NCBI GenBank assembly: GCA_002314605.1
Contig: DCGO01000016.1
Coordinates: 1,061-38,056 of the forward strand
From: Lentisphaeria bacterium UBA1776
Lineage (GTDB): Bacteria; Verrucomicrobiota; Lentisphaeria; Victivallales; Victivallaceae
Direction of reading: 5' to 3'
DNA: 36,996 bases
The translations under genes and the position numbers were made by a program. This document shows positions 7,878 through 14,790 of this stretch, piece after piece. Position 1 is the first letter of the stretch; each line of letters opens with the position of its first letter. A model generated the notes under the pieces. That model did no database searches, was not told the DNA's origin, and saw nothing but the letters and a program-made list of their open reading frames with translations.

Positions 7878-8525
7878 TCAGTAGATGGTTTTATTCATTT
7901 TCTGATAGAGTGCAAAGGGGGCAAAAGCCCGGTCTTTCAGAAGCGGCCCCTCGACTTTGATCCCCCGGCGGTTGAATTCCTTTTCCCAGAGATCCCCTTT
8001 GTATCCCTCGTAGAAACCGATTTTTTCAGGCATGCTTTTGGGGGCGCCGAAAATCATTTTCCCGACTCCGCTCCAGGGAATGGCTCCGCTGCACATGGCG
8101 CAGGGTTCGCAGCTGGTCACCAGCGAACACTCTTTCAGCTCGCGGCTGTTCAGCAGGTTCTGAGCGTGAGCAAATGCGACCATTTCCGCATGGGCCCAGG
8201 ATTGACGCGAATTTTCCACCACATTGACTCCGAGGGCGACCAGCCGGTCTTCTTTGTCGAAGATTACGGCGGCGAAGGGGCCTCCGGTTCCCTGCCGGAC
8301 ATTTTCTTCGGCAAGGTTGATGACAAATTCCATTTTTGCTTCATTGCTGCGGATACGTTTGCCGGCATGCCGCTGCTCAAGTTTGTGGAGCCATGGGGGC
8401 ATCGGAATGGCGTTCACCAGCACTGGAACCTCTCCGGAACATTTTGTATTTCCGCTGCCGCAGCATCCGGTCAGCAGTCCGGCCGCCACAGCCATTGCAG
8501 ACAGGAGCTTTTTCGTCTGTTTCAT
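7878..8525 (-). CDS. Lipoprotein of the guanine/cytidine deaminase fold
   Basis: This 215-residue protein combines a lipoprotein signal (basic start, hydrophobic stretch, LLTG before Cys21) with a zinc deaminase domain from about residue 60. Zinc and catalytic residues are all there: His112 and Glu114 in AHAEM, and Cys142 and Cys145 in EPCAMC. The GGPFAAVI strand and the EPCAMCSGAI segment look most like bacterial guanine deaminases (GuaD). Those are cytoplasmic, so export is the odd part. The likely reaction is hydrolytic deamination of a purine or related base outside the inner membrane. Start: an ATG at 8525 has AGGA at good spacing; an ATG at 8531 overlaps the upstream stop but lies too close to it. 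It is the last gene of the operon. Confidence 0.85.
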   Translation of the reverse strand: MKQTKKLLSAMAVAAGLLTGCCGSGNTKCSGEVPVLVNAIPMPPWLHKLEQRHAGKRIRSNEAKMEFVINLAEENVRQGTGGPFAAVIFDKEDRLVALGVNVVENSRQSWAHAEMVAFAHAQNLLNSRELKECSLVTSCEPCAMCSGAIPWSGVGKMIFGAPKSMPEKIGFYEGYKGDLWEKEFNRRGIKVEGPLLKDRAFAPFALYQKMNKTIY

Positions 8526-8527
8526 TC

Positions 8528-9490
8528 TCATTTCCTTTTTTCTGAAGTGTCGGCAGAAATGGCCGGATAGACTTTGAAGTGATACAGAATAATGCACAGT
8601 TCCGCAAATCCGGCCAGAATGACGGCGATAAGCGCGTAAATGCACAGCCGGCTGATCCGGAACACCTCATCCAGCGGCAGGAAGCCGATCAGCTCAAGTT
8701 CTCCGAAATTTTCACTGCAGGCAAGATATTTGGTCCCGTTGATGTCCGCGTAGAAGTATTCCCCTTCTTCCGTCAGGTTTCTGACTCCGATGTCAGCCAT
8801 GGAACAGCCGATGATGGAGGTATTGTCCGCCGCGATGATCTTTTTCTGCTGAGCAAGAAGGATAAAGCCGTGTTCCCCGATCCGCAGGGACGGCATTCTC
8901 CGTTGGAGTGAAATGACCGAATAGACGTCCTCATAATGTTTCGGGTGAAAGGCGATCTGGACAATCCCCGGGGCATCTTTGCGGGAAACCCCGACATACT
9001 GGTAGAGCTCGCCGTCAAAACCGCGGCGGCGCGGTTTCTGAAGATATTCAAAATGCGGGTTGGTAACTGCCGGCATGAACTCATTGGACTGGGGCTGGGA
9101 TTTCATATCATAACCTACCCCGTCGGAAACATTGGAATATTCCACGATCCCCTGAGCGTTGATGATAAAATATTCTTCGATCCCGAGTCTTTCGACGACA
9201 TTTTTCAGTCTGGTGGGTTCGATTTCTGCGGTCCTCCGCTGTTCCAGGGCGTATGCCAGAGACCGGCACTGGGCAAGCGCCAGCTTCTTATAGACGGAGG
9301 ATACCGTATCCATATCCTTCTGGGCATTCTCGAGAACCTCCATGCAGTCAATGAGGCGCAGCGCCAGCAGACCCTTTGCCATATTTTCCGACTGCTGCTT
9401 CAGGATCGCAGCGGTGACCGCAAGCAGAATACTCCACAGAATCAGTACCGGGATCAGGATGACGCGGCGTTTATTCAGCAGGATTTTCAT
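8528..9490 (-). CDS. Membrane-anchored Cache-like sensor protein without an output domain
   Basis: The 320-residue protein has one hydrophobic helix at about 10-30 and a second at about 283-305, enclosing roughly 250 extracytoplasmic residues. That region begins with a long helical stretch and continues with PAS-like strands (EEYFIINAQGIVEYSNVSDGVGYD), then a second similar unit (EHGFILLAQQKKIIAADNTSIIG). This is the layout of a double Cache ligand-sensing domain. Only about 17 residues follow the second helix, so there is no kinase, GGDEF, HAMP or methyl-accepting part. The family call is by pattern and not certain. The gene overlaps the phosphoesterase gene by 20 bases and abuts the deaminase gene, so it may sense the ligand handled by its neighbours. 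Confidence 0.65.
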   Translation of the reverse strand: MKILLNKRRVILIPVLILWSILLAVTAAILKQQSENMAKGLLALRLIDCMEVLENAQKDMDTVSSVYKKLALAQCRSLAYALEQRRTAEIEPTRLKNVVERLGIEEYFIINAQGIVEYSNVSDGVGYDMKSQPQSNEFMPAVTNPHFEYLQKPRRRGFDGELYQYVGVSRKDAPGIVQIAFHPKHYEDVYSVISLQRRMPSLRIGEHGFILLAQQKKIIAADNTSIIGCSMADIGVRNLTEEGEYFYADINGTKYLACSENFGELELIGFLPLDEVFRISRLCIYALIAVILAGFAELCIILYHFKVYPAISADTSEKRK

Positions 9491-10349
9491 GTTCGGGCGT
9501 TTCCTTGCAGGTTATGATCATGATTTCCGGGGGGCATTCGATCCGGACACGGATCCATGATGTGCCGATCCCGTATGTGATGAACATTTTCCGGTTTCCC
9601 GGAAAAGAGTAACAGTGTTCCGGATAGGCCGAACACCCGTTGTGGTGCAGCAGTATTTCCCTGAAGACCGGCAGCTGGATCTGGCCGCCGTGAGTATGGC
9701 CGGCAAAAAACAGTTTGACCGATGACGGAAAGAGCGTCCAGTAGTGCGGCCGGTGGATCAGTGCCAGGGTCGGCAGCTCCGGGGCGGTTCCACGCATGGC
9801 TTTTGCCGCTTTCGGGCCGTCGGGACCGGCGGTGTCCTGAACTCCGGTCAGGTTGAATTTTCCCGGAATGGTGACGGTGCGGTTGTCCAGTACCTGGATG
9901 CCGGTCTGCTGAAGTTTTTGAGTGAGGATCTTGCCGTCGCTGCTGTACCAGTCGTGATTGCCGGTTACGGCGAAGACGCCGTATTTTGCCCGCAGATTGC
10001 GCATGCGGGCAATGATCCGGGCCGGCGGAAGGAGGGTCTCCAGATTGTCGGACGCCACAAGGTCCCCGGCAAAAAGGATCAGATCCGGTTTTTCCGCATT
10101 GATCCTTCGGATGCATTGTCTGAACCGGGCGAGATCTTTGGTCGTGTCGATCATGTGAAGATCGCTGAAAAGGACGATCTTCATCCCCGCAAGATTTTTG
10201 TATCCCTCCGGAAGGCTGACCGAAGTTCTGACGACCTGCAGATCAAACTGCTCCAGGAGACACCAGTATATGCCGATCCCTGCAAAACACAGCAGAACCA
10301 GAACCTGCAGAAAAATCAGCAGAAAAAATTTCCGGACTTCGCTCTTCAT
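9471..10349 (-). CDS. Membrane-anchored calcineurin-like metallophosphoesterase (YaeI type)
   Basis: The protein has 292 residues. An N-terminal hydrophobic helix (about 8-30) anchors it in the inner membrane, followed by a two-metal phosphoesterase domain. All family motifs are visible: SDLH (62-65), GD (95-96), GNHD (130-133), and in the second half HRPH and GHTHGGQ. The relatives include YaeI-type enzymes that act on phosphodiester or pyrophosphate bonds, and some act on lipid A precursors or phospholipids. The substrate cannot be read here. The start at 10349 overlaps the sfsA stop by four bases (ATGA). Confidence 0.88.
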   Translation of the reverse strand: MKSEVRKFFLLIFLQVLVLLCFAGIGIYWCLLEQFDLQVVRTSVSLPEGYKNLAGMKIVLFSDLHMIDTTKDLARFRQCIRRINAEKPDLILFAGDLVASDNLETLLPPARIIARMRNLRAKYGVFAVTGNHDWYSSDGKILTQKLQQTGIQVLDNRTVTIPGKFNLTGVQDTAGPDGPKAAKAMRGTAPELPTLALIHRPHYWTLFPSSVKLFFAGHTHGGQIQLPVFREILLHHNGCSAYPEHCYSFPGNRKMFITYGIGTSWIRVRIECPPEIMIITCKETPEHENPAE

Positions 10350-11068
10350 ACAGCTGCCGCCTCTTCTGCGGGGCTCAGATCCACCGCGACCGGTGCGGCT
10401 ATCCGCATGGAATCCCTGGTGACCATACAGTCCATGGCGAGGATCCGGACCCCGGCGGCAGCCGCTTCCCGGAGCGTTCGTCCGAAGGCGGGGTGAAGGT
10501 CATCGGCAGGACGGAAGAGTTTCATTTCTCCCATCTGGATCACAAAAAGGATCATGGCCTCCCATCCGGACCGGCGGCAGCGGATCAATTCCCGGAGGTG
10601 TTTGACTCCCCGCTCTGTTGGCGCATCGGGAAATCTTGCGACGCCGTTTTCCTCCAGTGTTACGCCTTTGACTTCCAGAAAACAGCGGCGGGACCCGTCT
10701 TCAATATGGAAATCTAATCTGGAATCTCCGAATACGACCTCCCGGCGGATCAGGGCAGAACGGGAAAAAAGACCGCTTTCCGGCAGCCATTCCGCCGCTG
10801 CGGCATTGGGGCTTTGGGAATCCATATTGATGAGGAGCGGGGCCCGGTTCCCCCTCTTTTTTTCCACGGCCACCAGATCGAACCGGGTCTTGCGCGCGGC
10901 ATTGCCGCTTTCGGCAAGAGAGACTGTGACTCCAGGAAGCAGCAGTTCCCGGCAGCGTCCGGTGTTTTTGACATGAACAGTCTCCACCGCACCGCCGCGG
11001 CTGACGGAGGCTGTGAACCGGTTTATCCTGGTCAAGAAAATTCCTTGTTCAACGTGCTGATAACGCAT
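10346..11068 (-). CDS. sfsA: Sugar fermentation stimulation protein homologue
   Basis: This is SfsA, a small family named for its effect on maltose metabolism in E. coli. Its fold contains an endonuclease-like domain, and the biochemical role remains unclear. From the ATG at 11068 it has 240 residues, close to E. coli SfsA. Recognisable segments are VHVKNTGRCREL, the FLEVKGVTL strand with Glu and Lys of a PD-(D/E)XK-like site, FPDAPTERGVKHLREL and the DDLHPAFG end. A longer frame from 11167 would run into the upstream gene and lacks family resemblance, so I reject it. The ribosome site is weak. Confidence 0.92.
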   Translation of the reverse strand: MRYQHVEQGIFLTRINRFTASVSRGGAVETVHVKNTGRCRELLLPGVTVSLAESGNAARKTRFDLVAVEKKRGNRAPLLINMDSQSPNAAAAEWLPESGLFSRSALIRREVVFGDSRLDFHIEDGSRRCFLEVKGVTLEENGVARFPDAPTERGVKHLRELIRCRRSGWEAMILFVIQMGEMKLFRPADDLHPAFGRTLREAAAAGVRILAMDCMVTRDSMRIAAPVAVDLSPAEEAAAV

Positions 11069-11100
11069 ATAATACCGATGAAAATGCCATATCCATTGGT

Positions 11101-11886
11101 TCAGAGCGAATTTCTGATGATCCTGCGGATAATATGCTGATTCTGCTCCAGCATGGAGTTGAGCCACGCCTGCAGTTTGGGGCTGTTGGAAGGCATGGCG
11201 ATCGCGATCCGGTCCACGGTGTCCTCCAGAATGACCCGCTGAAAGTACACCTGTGACCCGTGGTAGCGCTGCATCAGCGACCGGATGCTGGTCTGGTCAT
11301 CCAGATAGGCGACAAGTCTGTTGGTGGTCATCAGATTTTCGACTTCCGCCATATTGTTGACCCGCACCAGTTTTGCATGGGGAAAATATTTCTGGGCCTC
11401 CGCCAGGTGGGAACTGTGCTGATCGACTACCAGAGGGCCATCGTAATTGCGGATGTATTCCTCCCAGTTGCGCTGTCCCCGGCGGATCAGGATCGCCTGC
11501 CGGTTCAGGAGCAGCGCCAGATGCAGTTCCGCATAGGGGTTCGTAAAAGCCACCTGCATGATCCGTTTCGGGGTGCGGCTCAAGTGGGACATGGCCAGAT
11601 CGGCCTCTCCGTCCTCGACCATTTTCACGAGATCCGAGTACCGTTCCGTCGGACGAAGTTCCAGGGTGACTCCCAGTTCATCGCAGCACTCCTGCAGAAA
11701 ATCCAGCTCAAATCCCTGAAAATTTCCGTTGATGTCCCGGCTCATGAAGGGGGGCGTCTGCGTGTCAAGAACGGCGACTCGCATTTTCCCGGTTTTGATG
11801 ATCTCCTCCAGATCCTTTGCTGCGGCGGAACACGCCCCCCATGTGAACAGAAGAAGCAGGAAGATCCGGAAAAATCGATGCATCAT
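11101..11886 (-). CDS. Extracytoplasmic solute-binding protein, family 3
   Basis: The 261-residue protein carries a signal peptide (cleavage expected near residue 22 after CSAAA). A family 3 binding domain follows, the type used by amino acid ABC transporters and some sensors. The start of the mature protein (TGKMRVAVLDTQTPPFMSRD), GFELDFLQECCDELG and the DLAMSHLSRTPKR segment follow the family pattern, including the Arg in TPKR that usually binds a ligand carboxylate. No ABC permease or ATPase is nearby. Instead it starts one base after the divergent carrier gene ends, so the two are probably translated together. The ribosome site GGAGGA is strong. The ligand is probably an amino acid or other small carboxylate. 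Confidence 0.85.
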   Translation of the reverse strand: MMHRFFRIFLLLLFTWGACSAAAKDLEEIIKTGKMRVAVLDTQTPPFMSRDINGNFQGFELDFLQECCDELGVTLELRPTERYSDLVKMVEDGEADLAMSHLSRTPKRIMQVAFTNPYAELHLALLLNRQAILIRRGQRNWEEYIRNYDGPLVVDQHSSHLAEAQKYFPHAKLVRVNNMAEVENLMTTNRLVAYLDDQTSIRSLMQRYHGSQVYFQRVILEDTVDRIAIAMPSNSPKLQAWLNSMLEQNQHIIRRIIRNSL

Positions 11887-11887
11887 T

Positions 11888-13222
11888 TCAAGATTCCTCC
11901 ACTGCGGCCGGTATCGACGGAGCCGCCTGGCGCACCGGACGGCGCTGTTTCAGCGAGAGTGAGACAAAGAGGCAGTTGAAAAGCACATTCTGCAGTGTAC
12001 CGAAGGGGTTGATAAATGGAGAGATGGAGAGCATCAGCAGGATCGCCAGTTCGTCCGGCAGCGACAGAATCTTCAGGGGAACCGCAATGACCATGGGCCA
12101 TGCCCCGCCGACGCAGGTTGCCGGCGCCAGCAGAATGATGGCAATGACGGCCGGTATGGCAATTTTGGTGCCGTAAAGGTTGGCGATGAAGAGCACGGTC
12201 AGAACCATCTGGGTGGTCTGGGCAAATTTTCCCAGCGTGAACGAGAAGGGCAGCAGCAGTTTCAGCTGTTCTCCATTGTACAGCAGGTTTCTCTCCATAT
12301 TCTGCATAATGATCGGAAGCACGACAATGCTTCGTCCGGCACAGAGTCCCATAAGAAGAGCTTTGCCCTGCAGTTTCAGGTGGCGGAACACGGGAACGTG
12401 CGCCGCTCTGCTCCACATCCAGAAAGCAAGGATAATCTCGAAGATCGCAAACCCGAGATGCATGACCAGAAAAAGCGACAGCAATTCAAGCATGGTCCCC
12501 GCCATTTTGGCCACAGCGTTGGCCAGCAGACAGAAAATGCATACCGGGAGAAAATATATGCTCCAGTGGATCAGCTGGACACAGGCCTGGAAAATCGAAC
12601 TCAGCATGAGAATGGTGTTCCTGGCCAGATCCTGCTGCAGAACCCCCAGGGCCATGCCGAAAAGGATGGCGACAATCAGAATATGCAGGGAGTCCCCGTG
12701 ATACAGACTCTGGAAGACGTTGGTGGGCAGACTTTTCAGAACAAATTCCCGGGCCGAGAACGCCATGGTGGCCTGCTTGGGCGGGTCCGAAAAAAGTTTG
12801 ATGGACCGTTCGGTCATGCCTTCCTGATCGGAGTGCATGAGTTCATCCAGTTTTTCCATGCTGATCATCTGCGAGGAGGGGCGTATGAAAATGCTTCCCG
12901 CAGCATAGACCAATCCGGAACACAGGACCAGCATGCCGACCAGCAGCAGAACGGCGAATTTGAGTGAGATCGCATTGGTCTCCCGCTGTCCCATGGTCAG
13001 GTTTGCAATACTGGACGCCAGAGCCGAAATGAGAAAGGGGATCGCCAGGAGTTTCAGAAAATTGACATAGACTTCGCCGAGGATCGCAATATCTTTGGAT
13101 GCCCCCGGTTGGAGCATGCCGAAGAGAATTCCTCCGATGGTACAGGCGACAAGCGTAATGGGAGAAAGCATGATTTGCGGCAGTTTCTGTATCGAAACCG
13201 CCCAATGTTTCTCAATAAGCAT
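11888..13222 (-). CDS. Divergent dicarboxylate/amino acid:cation symporter-like membrane protein
   Basis: This 444-residue polytopic protein belongs to the glutamate/dicarboxylate symporter fold (DAACS, GltPh/DctA type). The N-terminal half fits (FLKLLAIPFLISALASSIANL region, residues 55-75). The transport core is unusual. The tip of hairpin 1 reads AGRSIVVLP, keeping Arg-Ser but losing the following serines. The segment at 324-335 lacks the NMDGT sodium motif. The last core helix reads NPFGTLQNVLFN, where GltPh has Asp394, Arg397 and Asp405. The Asn equivalent to Asn401 is kept. Cation coupling may therefore differ, or the protein may be a receptor. It is the first gene of the operon, just ahead of the solute-binding protein. 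Confidence 0.8.
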   Translation of the reverse strand: MLIEKHWAVSIQKLPQIMLSPITLVACTIGGILFGMLQPGASKDIAILGEVYVNFLKLLAIPFLISALASSIANLTMGQRETNAISLKFAVLLLVGMLVLCSGLVYAAGSIFIRPSSQMISMEKLDELMHSDQEGMTERSIKLFSDPPKQATMAFSAREFVLKSLPTNVFQSLYHGDSLHILIVAILFGMALGVLQQDLARNTILMLSSIFQACVQLIHWSIYFLPVCIFCLLANAVAKMAGTMLELLSLFLVMHLGFAIFEIILAFWMWSRAAHVPVFRHLKLQGKALLMGLCAGRSIVVLPIIMQNMERNLLYNGEQLKLLLPFSFTLGKFAQTTQMVLTVLFIANLYGTKIAIPAVIAIILLAPATCVGGAWPMVIAVPLKILSLPDELAILLMLSISPFINPFGTLQNVLFNCLFVSLSLKQRRPVRQAAPSIPAAVEES

Positions 13223-13274
13223 ACAGCAGGATTTCCGTCAATACACACAATCCAAATTTACATAATGATGGGAT

Positions 13275-13303
13275 ACAATAGACCTCCTTCCCGGAAAATG
13301 CAA
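13275..13303 (-). promoter_or_regulatory. Putative promoter of the carrier/binding-protein operon
   Basis: Read on the minus strand, TTGCAT (13303-13298) and TATTGT (13280-13275) are separated by 17 bases. The start of transcription would lie near 13268, about 45 bases before the carrier gene. Confidence 0.5.
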
Positions 13304-13396
13304 GTCCGTTGCCGGAAAAACGTGCAGAAATGTTCAAAAAATACGGAGATGAGCGTAAAAAATTGATATTCCGGACCGGAAACAGGGCATGTTTAC

Positions 13397-13425
13397 TTGC
13401 TTTTTGTCTTTCAGCGGTCTATATT
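13397..13425 (+). promoter_or_regulatory. Putative sigma-70 promoter for pepT
   Basis: TTGCTT (13397-13402) and TATATT (13420-13425) are separated by 17 bases. Transcription would begin near 13432, which rules out the longer in-frame starts for pepT and leaves the ATG at 13477. Confidence 0.6.
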
Positions 13426-13476
13426 CTCCTCCCGCAGCCGTTGATCATGGAAGGAACCCCCGGGAGTTTTTTTACG

Positions 13477-14697
13477 ATGCACAGGCTTTTGGAACGCTTT
13501 TTCCGTTATGTATCGGTGGACACGCAGTCCGCAGAGGATACCGGGCGCACCCCGTCCAGTGCCGGTCAGTCAGTGTTGGGTGAAATGCTGCAGTCTGAAC
13601 TGCTGGCAATGGGGGCAATCCGTGTCCGGCGGACCGCTTTCGGGATCGTTTTCGCCGAAATCCCCCCGTCGCCGGGATGCGAAACTGCGCCGGTGCTGGG
13701 ACTGATCGCTCACCTGGATACTTCCAACGCCGCTTCGGGAAAGAATGTCCGGGCCAAACTGGTGCATTATACCGGCGGCACCGTCAAACTCGGAGAGAGC
13801 GGCCGCTTCATTGCTCCGGAAGAGCATGTTGGGAAGACGCTCGTTGTGACCGACGGGACCACCCTTCTCGGGGCGGATGACAAAGCCGGCATCGCCGAAA
13901 TCATGACCTGTGCCGATGCTTTGCTCCGGGGGGAGGTCCGGCATGGGAAAATCTGCATCGCATTTACCCCGGATGAGGAAATCGGCGAGGGAACGGATCA
14001 CTTCGACACCGGGGAATTCGGTGCGGATTATGCTTATACTGCAGACGGTGGCCGGGCCGGCACGATCGAATATCAGAATTTCAATGCGGCCGGTGCTGTG
14101 ATCCGTTTTCAGGGGATCAGCATCCATCCCGGTTCCGCTTTCGGCAAAATGCGGAATGCCCAGCATCTGGCCATGGCGTTTCACCGGACTTTACCGGAAA
14201 AAGATACTCCTGAATACTCCTCCGGCCGGGAAGGTTTTTTTCACCTGACCGGCATGAAGGGGGATACCGGACATGCGGAACTCCGCTACATTCTCCGGGA
14301 TTTTGAACCGGATGGACTGGAAAAGCGGAAAGCCCTTCTGCGGAAAATCGTTTCGGACATGAATTGTCAGTACGGTGCCGGGACGGCGGCGGCGGAGATC
14401 CGCGACCAGTACCGCAATATGGAGGAAGTGATCCGGGAGTGTCCCTTTCTGATCCGGATTGCCGAAGCGGCGGCAAAAAAGGCCGGCCTGAAACCGGAGA
14501 TCGAACTGATCCGCGGGGGGACGGACGGTGCTATGCTCTCCTGGAAAGGTCTGCCGTGCCCGAATCTCGGGACCGGCGGCTACAATTATCACGGAGAAAC
14601 GGAATTTGCGGTGGTCGAGGAGATGGAAAGTGCGTGCCGGATGCTGGAATTTCTGGCTGAATCCTTCGCCCGGCAGAGAAAAACACCTGAAAAATAG
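13477..14697 (+). CDS. pepT: Peptidase T (aminotripeptidase)
   Basis: This cytoplasmic M20-type zinc peptidase releases the N-terminal residue of tripeptides. From the ATG at 13477 it has 406 residues, close to E. coli PepT, and its start (LLERFFRYVSVDTQS) aligns with PepT. Metal and catalytic residues visible are His79 and Asp81 in AHLDTS, Asp134 or Asp135 in GADDKAG, Glu167 and Glu168 in TPDEEIGEG, Asp in TADGG, and the C-terminal NYHGETEF His. A GGGAG lies about 10 bases upstream. Frames from 13309 or 13447 are longer, but they begin upstream of the promoter or lack a ribosome site. Confidence 0.93.
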   Translation: MHRLLERFFRYVSVDTQSAEDTGRTPSSAGQSVLGEMLQSELLAMGAIRVRRTAFGIVFAEIPPSPGCETAPVLGLIAHLDTSNAASGKNVRAKLVHYTGGTVKLGESGRFIAPEEHVGKTLVVTDGTTLLGADDKAGIAEIMTCADALLRGEVRHGKICIAFTPDEEIGEGTDHFDTGEFGADYAYTADGGRAGTIEYQNFNAAGAVIRFQGISIHPGSAFGKMRNAQHLAMAFHRTLPEKDTPEYSSGREGFFHLTGMKGDTGHAELRYILRDFEPDGLEKRKALLRKIVSDMNCQYGAGTAAAEIRDQYRNMEEVIRECPFLIRIAEAAAKKAGLKPEIELIRGGTDGAMLSWKGLPCPNLGTGGYNYHGETEFAVVEEMESACRMLEFLAESFARQRKTPEK

Positions 14698-14718
14698 TCC
14701 GGGGGGGGATATTCCGCC

Positions 14719-14746
14719 GTGCAATTTCCGGAAAGGATGCTATATT
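14719..14746 (+). promoter_or_regulatory. Putative extended -10 promoter for aspS
   Basis: TATATT at 14741-14746 is preceded by TGC, an extended -10. The -35 candidate GTGCAA (14719-14724) is weak, with a 16-base spacer. A T-rich leader and AGGAG lead into aspS. Confidence 0.45.
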
Positions 14747-14790
14747 AAAAGCCGGAGTAAAGTTAATTCTTACATACAGGAGATCAGTTC

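Noticed and set aside
11069..11167. N-terminal extension of sfsA
   Set aside because: It would overlap the binding-protein gene and adds residues absent from SfsA; the ATG at 11068 gives the family length.
13309..13476. N-terminal extension of pepT with a hydrophobic stretch resembling a signal
   Set aside because: The promoter at 13397-13425 lies inside it and known PepT begins at the ATG at 13477; PepT is cytoplasmic.
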